DNA of 64,000 bases from positions 217,841 through 281,840 of the forward strand of contig NZ_AJLE01000010.1 in the NCBI RefSeq assembly GCF_000296775.1. The letters are read 5' to 3'. The notes beneath the pieces are model-generated. The model searched no databases and was not told where the DNA came from. It saw only the letters and a list, made by a program, of their open reading frames with translations. The translations under genes were made by a program, and so were the position numbers. Position 1 is the stretch's first letter, and every line of letters begins with the position of its first letter. Below, piece by piece: positions 26,109 through 33,631 of this stretch. The stretch comes from Sulfurovum sp. AR (lineage in GTDB: Bacteria > Campylobacterota > Campylobacteria > Campylobacterales > Sulfurovaceae).

Positions 26109-27475
26109 ACTTTATTCCTAGGGTCCAGTACCGTTTGAATACGGTCAGAAAATAGATTGGCTGCCAAAACCAAAATAAACATGAATACAAATGCCGAAAA
26201 GAGTGACCACCACACCATAGGTTCTCTCGCCATCTCAAGTCGCGCCTGATTGATCATGTTTCCCCATGAGTGCATCGTTGGATCGACCCCTACACCCACA
26301 TATGACAGTACCGCTTCAGCCAGTACCAGGCCAGAGAAGTCCAACACCACAGAGATAAGAATAATATGCATGAGATTAGGCACTATATGACGACGGATAA
26401 TCGTAAGCTTGCTCACGCCAAATGCTTTGGCTGCGGTGACAAACTCCATTTGGGAAATCTTAAGCGTCTCAGCCCTAAGCAGTCTACATAAACCTGTCCA
26501 TGAAGTGATCCCAAGGATCAAAATAAGAAAGAGCAAACGCAGATCAGAACGTTCAAGAGTGGTTTCAAACCATGTGGGATGGTTGCTCATCATCACCTGC
26601 ATAGAGAGTACCCCTGCTGCGATCAGCAGTACACCCGGGATCGAAGAGAGTGTTGTATAGATATACTGGATCACATCATCTACCCAACCGCCAAACAATC
26701 CTGCACTTACACCCAGGATCACAGCTACAGGTAACATGATCAGTGTGGTAAGTATTCCGATGAGGACCCCGGTACGAATGCTCTTGAAACTTTGATAAAG
26801 CACATCGTTGCCTACTTTATCTGTACCCAATACATGATAAGAGTAGCTCAGCATATAAAGCCAGGTAAATGCCATCACCAATACGATGAATGTCACATAA
26901 GCCGTACGCCACGGCAAATCACTCTCTCCTTGCCACATCTCTTTCCATGCAAGCATAAATCTTGATCGCTCTCTCCACCAGAGATGCAATACGACCAGTG
27001 ACAGACTCACTATCAACCCCACACCCAATGCGAACAAAGACTCTTGTAGAACGTTATCTTTTGTGGAAACATGTTTTAACGGCAGGTGTACCTGTTTGGT
27101 CATACCATTTTCATCTACCATGATGGAACTTGTATACTCCACCGTGGCAAAAGGTGCAGAGTAGGTACGCTCTGTATTTTGAATGTTATGTTCAAAGATC
27201 AGATCCAGAAGGGAGACCATCTCAGATCCATACACGACCTCCTGACTTTTTTGTCCTTCAAGAGGCAGTGCCAAACGCAAATGTACAGAGTCAAGCAACG
27301 TGAACAATAGATAGAACAAAAGTACCGTCGAAGAGGCCATCGCGATACTGGATCTAAAGATCGCATGCCACTGTGCTTTAATTTGAGGAGAACGCGAGAT
27401 CACCCATGACCCCAGAAAAAGTACTATCATCAATGACCATACCAAGATGTCTGTCCAAAGTAATACCAATTTCAT
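26105..27475 (-). CDS. yejE: Peptide ABC transporter permease, YejE-like with N-terminal extension
   Basis: The permease core is at the C-terminal part, with LGTDKVGNDVLYQ, and the ATPase-coupling EAA loop EFVTAAKAFGVSKLTIIRRH. At 456 aa it is much longer than E. coli YejE (about 341). The extra length is at the N-terminus: about 190 residues with hydrophobic segments near 7-25, 45-62 and 145-165, and a roughly 80-residue loop, presumed periplasmic, between the last two. It overlaps both neighbours by 4 bp. Confidence 0.9.
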   Translation of the reverse strand: MKLVLLWTDILVWSLMIVLFLGSWVISRSPQIKAQWHAIFRSSIAMASSTVLLFYLLFTLLDSVHLRLALPLEGQKSQEVVYGSEMVSLLDLIFEHNIQNTERTYSAPFATVEYTSSIMVDENGMTKQVHLPLKHVSTKDNVLQESLFALGVGLIVSLSLVVLHLWWRERSRFMLAWKEMWQGESDLPWRTAYVTFIVLVMAFTWLYMLSYSYHVLGTDKVGNDVLYQSFKSIRTGVLIGILTTLIMLPVAVILGVSAGLFGGWVDDVIQYIYTTLSSIPGVLLIAAGVLSMQVMMSNHPTWFETTLERSDLRLLFLILILGITSWTGLCRLLRAETLKISQMEFVTAAKAFGVSKLTIIRRHIVPNLMHIILISVVLDFSGLVLAEAVLSYVGVGVDPTMHSWGNMINQARLEMAREPMVWWSLFSAFVFMFILVLAANLFSDRIQTVLDPRNKV

Positions 27476-28449
27476 GAGAGCTTCACCCGCGGATCAAAAA
27501 GTGTATAGGAGATGTCTGTCAAGATCAATCCCAGGATATAAAGGACCGAACCTAAAAAGACCATCGCTTTAACGATAGCAAAATCTTGCGAATTGATCGC
27601 ATCGATCGTGTATGAACCAAGTCCGGGAATACCAAAAAAGGATTCCATAATAAGACTTCCCATAAAGAGTGAAGGAATGATCACCACCACCCCTGTCAAA
27701 ATAGGAAGCATACCGTTACGAAGCACATGTCCGAACAATACTTTGATTTCAGAGAGTCCTTTGGCCCTTGCGGTACGTACATAATCCTGGTTGATCTGCT
27801 CTAAAAAGATACTCCTGTACCAACGTACACCTGACCCTATACCCGAAAACACCCCTATCATCACAGGCAAGAGAATGAACTTTATACCATCCCATCCACT
27901 CTCATAGCCCGATATAGGTACCCAGTGCCATATTTTGGAAAATAGGACCTGCCCTGCAATGATATAAAAGAGACCGGAGACCGACATGATCATCACGGCA
28001 ATGATCATCATACTCGTATCTAACATGGAACCTCTAAAAAGTACCAAAAGCAATGCCAGACTGATGTTGGTGATCAGTGCGATCACAAATGTAGGTAAAG
28101 CAATGGAGAGACTGGGCATCATCCGCTCTTTAATATCCGATCCTATATCACGGTTGCTGTCCGAAAAACCAAAATCAAAGGAGAAAAGTTTGAGTGACTC
28201 TTGTACAAAAAGGGTATCTGACATCTGTGACAGGCCTTCTGCTTTGGTATTGACAAAAAGAGGTTTATCATAGCCTCTCTGCTCTTTCCATGACTGTATA
28301 AGTTCAGGTGTGACCTGTTTCGCACCTAACTGTACCCTTGCCATGTCATCGGGACTATTGACCATAAAGAACAACATAAAGGTAATAAGGTTGACCCCTA
28401 TCAGTATGGGTATCGCATAGAGTATACGTCTAATGATATAGGCTAACAT
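27472..28449 (-). CDS. yejB: Peptide ABC transporter permease, YejB-like
   Basis: The 325-aa membrane protein has the opening YIIRRILYAIPILIGVNLITF, typical of OppB/DppB/YejB permeases, the periplasmic loop after the first helix, the coupling loop with DYVRTARAKGLSEIKVLFGH, and the C-terminal IPGLGSYTIDAI and DPRVKLS. It forms the translocation channel with the YejE-like permease. It overlaps the upstream yejA by 7 bp. Confidence 0.93.
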   Translation of the reverse strand: MLAYIIRRILYAIPILIGVNLITFMLFFMVNSPDDMARVQLGAKQVTPELIQSWKEQRGYDKPLFVNTKAEGLSQMSDTLFVQESLKLFSFDFGFSDSNRDIGSDIKERMMPSLSIALPTFVIALITNISLALLLVLFRGSMLDTSMMIIAVMIMSVSGLFYIIAGQVLFSKIWHWVPISGYESGWDGIKFILLPVMIGVFSGIGSGVRWYRSIFLEQINQDYVRTARAKGLSEIKVLFGHVLRNGMLPILTGVVVIIPSLFMGSLIMESFFGIPGLGSYTIDAINSQDFAIVKAMVFLGSVLYILGLILTDISYTLFDPRVKLS

Positions 28450-30587
28450 CTACCCTCCTCTTGAAAGATCACCCTGTTTTGTCTGTTTCTGTAAATACGA
28501 CGAAGTGAAAATGCCATGATCACCAGAAACAATACCATGATGAACAGTGGCATCACTGCAGGCTGATTCCATTTTTTTTGTTTTTCTACCCGCAAAGCAG
28601 CATCGATACGTTTATACTTCAGTGTATTGTTTGCCATGGCATTGGGAATTACATTACGGTACCATGCATGAGACAAGGCCAAAGACTTAGGATGAATACC
28701 CCACACCCAAGGTGCATCCTCTCTTGATATGTTTATCATTTGACGTATAATTTCCATTCTCTCAGGTGTATTCTTCATCGTTTTCATTTTTTCAAAGAGT
28801 GTGTCAAACACCGGGTTTTTATAATTTGAGGAGTTGATCCCCACACCATTGGTATCAATAGAGGCATTTCCTCCATAGAGCAAAAAGAGGAAGTTTTCCG
28901 GATCCGGATAATCTGCATTCCAGCCCCATGAAAATAGTTGTGTTTTTCCTTTACGTACTTTATCTTGAAAGCGATTATAGTCAGTCGCACGTATCACAAG
29001 CTGTATCCCCAAACTATCAAACTGTTTACGATACCAGTCCATCAAAGCTCTGTCATCAGGACCCGTAGCAGTCGTATCATAGTGAAGTTTCAAAGGCTTT
29101 CCTGTTTTTTTTGAAACACCATTTGGGTATCCTGCTTCCGCCAAGAGCTGCTTGGCAAACGCCAATGACTTGCGTACTCTCTTGCCGTCAACCCAATCAT
29201 AGACCACACTATTTGTACCTTCTTCCCCCTCTTCATAGCCAAAAATACCAGGGGGGATCACACCTTGTGCTGCTATCCCTCTTTCATTCATAAAGATAGA
29301 GATATACTCTTCCTGATCAATGGCAATACTAATAGCTTGTCTTAATTTTCTAGCTGACTCTGTATATCCGCCAACAATAGGATCTACCATATTAAAGGCC
29401 ATATAGTAAATGGAAGGCTGCACAGATCCGATCAAAGATATACCTTTTTTCTGCATCTCTTCACTTAGCCCCATACTGCCCGATGAAGAGATCTGTACCG
29501 CTTGGTCAAACGCTTCTGAACTGATGCCTGAAGCATCATAATACCCCTGTAAAAACTTGTTCCATAAAGGTATACTCTCTTTTTCCAGTGCATAAATGAT
29601 TTCATCTATAAAAGGTAATTTATTCCCTGTATCCTCATGATCTGAACCGGGATAGACCTCATCATGAAAATTTGGGTTTTTCACCAGACGCATCTGTTTA
29701 TTTGGATTGTTCTCTGCCAGATAATAGGCTCCTGTACCCACAGGATACCAATTGAGCGTCAGATTTTTAGCCACTAAACCCTGTTGCTGGTAAAAGATAT
29801 CTGCCTCCCAGGGGATCGGTGCAAAGAAATTCATCGTAAGCCAATAGAGAAACTGCGGGTATTTTCCATGTATCTCTATGACCAGTGTGTAATCATCTAC
29901 AACCTTTACACCTGCAATATCATACGCACGCAGATCAAGTACTTCCCTCTTTGCTTTCTTCTTTTTTACTATCTTTGTAATGGCACTCGAATATGACTTT
30001 AACCCCACAATATAGGTTTGCATAGTGTCCAGAACGGGAGAATGGTTCTGCCTTACCCCCATACGCTTTATGGCATAGGCATAATCTGCTGCCAGTAAAT
30101 GACGTGTACCCTTCTTTGGAAAATCATCCAATGTCTCTATCTTTTCAAGATCTTCTTGGCTCAATGCTGCATAAAGAAGGTCCCCTTTTTCATCTTTCGC
30201 AAATGCAGGATGGTTTTGATACATAACATCTTTTCTCAAGTCCAGACGGTATTCAGTGAATGCCACACTCTTATCATTTTCATCTACTTCTTCTCTCTCT
30301 TTGTTCAAATACCGTATTGTTGGCATTTCCATGAGTGTCAGTGGTTCAAGCATATAAGGTCTTTGAAGATAATTATACTGTAACGGAGGTTCATAGATTT
30401 GACCGATGAATGCCCACTCATTAGCATTATAGGAGACAACCGGGTCCAATCTCTTAGGAGGGAGCGAAAAAGAGCTAAAAAGCGTATTGGAGGCACTCTT
30501 TTTCTTACTGTGAGGATTATTCCAAACATCTGCCTGGAGCAATGATACTATCATCAATAAAAAGATCTGTATCCTAACCATCTGCAT
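28443..30587 (-). CDS. yejA: Peptide ABC transporter binding protein, YejA-like with C-terminal membrane anchor
   Basis: The 714-aa protein has a signal peptide (IQIFLLMIVSLLQA), the family 5 solute-binding fold (TEYRLDLRKDVMYQNH, RLVKNPNFH, SIAIDQEEY, FSWGWNADYPDPENFLFLLYG). E. coli YejA is about 604 aa and soluble. Here the C-terminus adds a hydrophobic segment (PLFIMVLFLVIMAFSL) and a basic cytoplasmic tail (RRIYRNRQNR), so the protein looks anchored at its C-terminus. It is the first gene of yejABEF-HAD. An OppA-like role in peptide capture follows from the family. Confidence 0.92.
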   Translation of the reverse strand: MQMVRIQIFLLMIVSLLQADVWNNPHSKKKSASNTLFSSFSLPPKRLDPVVSYNANEWAFIGQIYEPPLQYNYLQRPYMLEPLTLMEMPTIRYLNKEREEVDENDKSVAFTEYRLDLRKDVMYQNHPAFAKDEKGDLLYAALSQEDLEKIETLDDFPKKGTRHLLAADYAYAIKRMGVRQNHSPVLDTMQTYIVGLKSYSSAITKIVKKKKAKREVLDLRAYDIAGVKVVDDYTLVIEIHGKYPQFLYWLTMNFFAPIPWEADIFYQQQGLVAKNLTLNWYPVGTGAYYLAENNPNKQMRLVKNPNFHDEVYPGSDHEDTGNKLPFIDEIIYALEKESIPLWNKFLQGYYDASGISSEAFDQAVQISSSGSMGLSEEMQKKGISLIGSVQPSIYYMAFNMVDPIVGGYTESARKLRQAISIAIDQEEYISIFMNERGIAAQGVIPPGIFGYEEGEEGTNSVVYDWVDGKRVRKSLAFAKQLLAEAGYPNGVSKKTGKPLKLHYDTTATGPDDRALMDWYRKQFDSLGIQLVIRATDYNRFQDKVRKGKTQLFSWGWNADYPDPENFLFLLYGGNASIDTNGVGINSSNYKNPVFDTLFEKMKTMKNTPERMEIIRQMINISREDAPWVWGIHPKSLALSHAWYRNVIPNAMANNTLKYKRIDAALRVEKQKKWNQPAVMPLFIMVLFLVIMAFSLRRIYRNRQNRVIFQEEGRC

Positions 30588-30862
30588 CTATTTGTATCTT
30601 CCCTTATCGTGAACTGCTTCTAAATTATATCAGAGCTAAAATAGTAGCATACTTTAGTCATTTTAGGCTAATTCGTACTTATGGAGACTCAATATGATCA
30701 ATAATATTGATTTATGTAGCATCTGTTTTTGGTGTATAAACTATAGGTATTCTACGTCAGAAATAAGTTTTTATGATATATATCATTAATTTTATTGATT
30801 TTAATTCTCTTTTAAAAATTTATTTCCTAGAATGGGTACATACAATTTATAAAAGGACGAAG
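30588..30862. promoter_or_regulatory. yejA/sqr divergent control region
   Basis: This 275-bp gap contains promoters for both sides. For sqr, TAGAAT at 30828-30833 is a plausible -10. A perfect 14-bp palindrome at 30773-30786 contains TGAT-ATAT-ATCA, the core of FNR/CRP-family sites. Its centre lies about 60 bp before the inferred transcript start, the usual class I activator position. A short reading frame at 30694-30789 overlaps this region and is listed separately. Confidence 0.4.
30694..30789 (+). CDS. Possible 31-aa leader peptide with CX2CX2C upstream of sqr
   Basis: A 31-codon frame has a good ribosome site (GGAG, 7 nt before ATG) and contains CSICFWC, a CX2CX2C pattern. It ends 73 bp before the sqr start. 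It may be chance: the frame overlaps a candidate operator, has no known family, and would need a promoter further upstream. It is recorded because Cys-rich leader peptides could respond to sulfide or thiol stress. Confidence 0.2.
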   Translation: MINNIDLCSICFWCINYRYSTSEISFYDIYH

Positions 30863-32335
30863 ATGGCACGATTGGTAGTAATGGGTGGTGGCGTTTCAGG
30901 ACACACTGCTGCAACATTTGCAAAAAAATGGCTAGGAAAAGCGCATGAAGTGGTGGTAGTGACTCCAAATTCTCATTGGAACTGGATCCCATCGAACATT
31001 TGGGTAGGTGTAGGAGAGATGACAAAAGAAGATGTTGTTTTCCCCCTCGCACCGGTCTATAAAAAAGCAGGGATCGACTACAGACAGGCCTTGGCAGTCT
31101 CAATCCATCCAAATGGTAAAGCTGAGAGTGATGCTCCGTACATCATTATAGCATCTACAAAAGAAGAATCGAAAGGCCAAACAGAAGAGTTGACCTATGA
31201 TTATCTTATCAATGCCACTGGACCTAAACTGAACTTCGATGCAACACCGGGATTAGGTAATGGTAAAGGTGGTTTGGGAGAACATACTGTTTCTGTTTGT
31301 ACGGCAGACCATGCAGTACATGCAAATGAAGCATTGGAAAAAGTGTTTGAAAAAGCAAAAGCAGGTGAAAGACAAAAACTTCTGATAGGTACAGGCCATG
31401 GTACATGTACCTGTCAGGGAGCAGCCTTTGAGTATATTTTTAACATCGAACATGAAGCCAGAAAAGCGGGTATCCGTGATATGCTGGATATCAAATGGAT
31501 CTCAAACGAATCCTTTCTAGGTGATTTTGGTATGGGTGGTCTGCATATGAAAGTGGGAGGGTATACTGTCAGTTCCAAACTTTTTGCTGAATCTCTTTAT
31601 GCGGAAAGAAATGTCCCATGGATCATCGGAGCCCATGTCAATAAAATTGAAGCAGGTAAGCTCCATTATGAACTTTTGGATGGATCCATGGGCGAAGAAG
31701 AGTTTGACTTCTCTATGCTGATCCCGCCATTTTCAGGTGTGGGGCTCAAAGCGTATGACAAAGATGGTTCAGATATCACGGATACCCTCTTTGCACCAAA
31801 CGGTTTTATGAAAGTCGATGCAAAATATGATGCAGGCACCTATGAGAACTGGAAAGCATCTGACTGGCCAAGAACCTACCAAAACCCGTCATTTAGTAAT
31901 ATCTTTGCATGCGGTATAGCCTTTGCACCGCCACACCTGATCTCTAAGCCGATGAGTTCTCCAAACGGTACACCGATCAACCCTACTCCGCCAAGAACAG
32001 GTATGCCTGCAGGGATCATTGGAAAAGCCGTTGCCCACTCTGTATGCGATATGATCAAAAATGGAGACAACGCTCATCTCCATGAGGCTTCTATGGCAGA
32101 AATGGGTGCTGCCTGTGTTGCAAGTGCCGGCAAAGGTCTTTTTGATGGTCAGGCTGCAGCCATGACAGTCTACCCTGTGGTACCGAATTTTGAAAAGTAC
32201 CCTGGAACAGGCCGTGATACAGACTATACCTTTGGAGAGATCGGTCTTGCAGGTCACTGGATCAAACATATCCTACACCATATGTTCATCTACAAAGCAA
32301 AACTCAAGCCAGGTTGGACATTGATCCCGGAATAA
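30863..32335 (+). CDS. sqr: Sulfide:quinone oxidoreductase
   Basis: SQR oxidises sulfide to polysulfide and reduces membrane quinone. The start at 30863 (MARLVVMGGGVSGHTAA) is preceded by AAAAGGA at 5 nt and opens the FAD Rossmann motif GGGVSG; a frame extending 30 residues upstream is rejected. The 490-aa protein has YLINATGPKL, the second Gly-rich site LIGTGHGTCTCQGA, FACGIAFAPPH with a Cys at the usual redox position, and a C-terminal region with GHWIKHILHHMFIYKAKLKPGW, likely the membrane-binding part. I do not assign an SQR type. The gene is divergent from yejA and followed by a 52-aa gene. Confidence 0.88.
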   Translation: MARLVVMGGGVSGHTAATFAKKWLGKAHEVVVVTPNSHWNWIPSNIWVGVGEMTKEDVVFPLAPVYKKAGIDYRQALAVSIHPNGKAESDAPYIIIASTKEESKGQTEELTYDYLINATGPKLNFDATPGLGNGKGGLGEHTVSVCTADHAVHANEALEKVFEKAKAGERQKLLIGTGHGTCTCQGAAFEYIFNIEHEARKAGIRDMLDIKWISNESFLGDFGMGGLHMKVGGYTVSSKLFAESLYAERNVPWIIGAHVNKIEAGKLHYELLDGSMGEEEFDFSMLIPPFSGVGLKAYDKDGSDITDTLFAPNGFMKVDAKYDAGTYENWKASDWPRTYQNPSFSNIFACGIAFAPPHLISKPMSSPNGTPINPTPPRTGMPAGIIGKAVAHSVCDMIKNGDNAHLHEASMAEMGAACVASAGKGLFDGQAAAMTVYPVVPNFEKYPGTGRDTDYTFGEIGLAGHWIKHILHHMFIYKAKLKPGWTLIPE

Positions 32336-32382
32336 AAAAGTCTCAACTAAACGTGAAAAATACTATAAAAAAAGGAGTTAAC

Positions 32383-32541
32383 ATGAAAGAAGAAGAAGTA
32401 AATTTTCAAAATGAACAATTTAACTTGACAATGATCCCGGGTAAATTTGCAAGAGCTATGCGAACCTGTAAAATTTGGCAATTCATTCGGTTTATTGTAA
32501 TTAACATTAAAATGTTGATCGTTGTACGTAAAAGCCACTAA
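32383..32541 (+). CDS. 52-aa membrane-associated protein downstream of sqr, unknown
   Basis: An AAAGGAG ribosome site lies 5 nt before this ATG, one of the best in the window. The protein has an acidic N-terminus (MKEEEVNFQNEQF), a central MIPGKFARAMRTCK and a hydrophobic stretch (IWQFIRFIVINIKMLIVV) ending in RKSH. It could be an amphipathic, membrane-surface peptide. It is 47 bp after sqr on the same strand, with no terminator between, so they are probably cotranscribed. No family is recognised. Confidence 0.65.
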   Translation: MKEEEVNFQNEQFNLTMIPGKFARAMRTCKIWQFIRFIVINIKMLIVVRKSH

Positions 32542-32607
32542 AATATCTGTCTATTTTGGTGCATATTGGGGCGATAGATAAAAAGTAGGGAGTGTATCAT
32601 ATGTAGA

Positions 32608-32634
32608 TTTTGCAAGAGAAATGCTCTTGCAAAA
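32608..32634. terminator. 11-bp hairpin after the sqr operon
   Basis: TTTTGCAAGAG (32608-32618) pairs perfectly with CTCTTGCAAAA (32624-32634) around a 5-nt loop. It lies between two convergent transcripts (sqr side and rpsI side). It lacks a following T-run on either strand but fits a bidirectional transcript end. Confidence 0.5.
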
Positions 32635-32655
32635 AGTACCAAGGAAAAACCTTGG
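32631..32655 (-). terminator. Rho-independent terminator of rplM-rpsI
   Basis: On the minus strand CCAAGG (6 bp), loop of five T, CCTTGG, then TACTTTTT, about 65 nt after the rpsI stop. The stem is short but the T-run is good. Confidence 0.55.
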
Positions 32656-32718
32656 GGAAAGTAGTCGAAATATATCTCCGAAGAGATTTTCCAAAGACAA
32701 GCTTTGAGAAAAGATCGA

Positions 32719-33108
32719 CTATCTTTTTGAGAACTGTGGAGATCTTCTCGCTTTTTTCTTACCTGGTTTCTTTCTTTCAACGACTCTTGAGTCTCTAGTA
32801 AGAAGTCCCATTGGCTTAAGGATCGCTCTGAAAGATGGTTCAAACTCTACAAGTGCTTTAGTGATACCATGTTTAAGTGCATCTGCTTGAGCAGCATAAC
32901 CACCACCAAGTGTCGTAGCTTTAATGTTCATAGACTCAAGTTGCTTTGTTGCTTCAAGTGGAAGTCTCACTTTCATCTTCAATGTTTCGTGTCCACCTAG
33001 CCATTGGTCAAGTGTTTTACCGTTGATAAGCATTTCACCATTACCTGGAGTCAACCAAACTTTAGCGATCGCTGCTTTTCTTTTTCCTGTTGCGTACATA
33101 GTTGCCAT
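32719..33108 (-). CDS. rpsI: 30S ribosomal protein S9
   Basis: The 129-aa protein has the S9 landmarks: [15 protein letters not shown] at the start, the [19 protein letters not shown] core, [27 protein letters not shown] at the C-terminus with the terminal KR that reaches the P-site tRNA. It is cotranscribed with rplM, from which it is separated by 2 bp. Confidence 0.98.
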   Translation of the reverse strand: MATMYATGKRKAAIAKVWLTPGNGEMLINGKTLDQWLGGHETLKMKVRLPLEATKQLESMNIKATTLGGGYAAQADALKHGITKALVEFEPSFRAILKPMGLLTRDSRVVERKKPGKKKARRSPQFSKR

Positions 33109-33110
33109 GC

Positions 33111-33536
33111 TTACGCTCCCTTATTGATTTGCGCAGTGTGTGGGTGTTCAGCACCTGCATATACTTTAAGCTTTTTCAGCATTGCTCTACCAAGAGTCGT
33201 CTTTGGAAGCATACCTCTAACAGCAAGCTTATAAAGTTTCTCTGTATGGTTTTCTAACATATCATCAAGTTTTTTACTTTTAGTAGAACCAAAGTAACCA
33301 CTGTGAGTAAAATACTCTTTCTCTTGAAGTTTAACCCCTGAGAACTTTGCTTTTTCAGCATTGATGATAACTACGTAATCACCACAATCTACATTTGGTG
33401 TAAATGATGGTTTATGTTTACCTCTAAGAATCGCCGCTACGTCAGTTAAGATACGACCAAAAGTTTTACCTTCTGCATCGATCAGAACCCAGTCACGTTG
33501 TACTTCAGAAGGTTTAAGAACTGATGTCAATTTCAT
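33111..33536 (-). CDS. rplM: 50S ribosomal protein L13
   Basis: The 141-aa protein has the L13 core ([76 protein letters not shown] in abbreviated form here as its hallmark region). It is the first gene of rplM-rpsI, with a TACAAT -10 box at 33593-33598 on the minus strand. The order rpsI-rplM-addA matches my memory of C. jejuni Cj1479c-Cj1481c. Confidence 0.98.
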   Translation of the reverse strand: MKLTSVLKPSEVQRDWVLIDAEGKTFGRILTDVAAILRGKHKPSFTPNVDCGDYVVIINAEKAKFSGVKLQEKEYFTHSGYFGSTKSKKLDDMLENHTEKLYKLAVRGMLPKTTLGRAMLKKLKVYAGAEHPHTAQINKGA

Positions 33537-33592
33537 GAATTTTCCTTGTTTAAATAGAACACTTTACACTGTAAATATTCTTTTGTGGACGG

Positions 33593-33598
33593 ATTGTA
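33593..33598 (-). promoter_or_regulatory. -10 element of rplM
   Basis: GGGTACAATCC on the minus strand gives TACAAT at 33593-33598, 57 bp before the rplM ATG. There is no clear -35. Confidence 0.4.
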
Positions 33599-33631
33599 CC
33601 CACTTAAACTTAAAATTTATTTAAATTAAGA

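Noticed and set aside
30773..30862. Upstream extension of SQR by 30 residues
   Set aside because: The extended part overlaps the palindrome and promoter, is not SQR-like, and the ribosome site AAAAGGA supports 30863.
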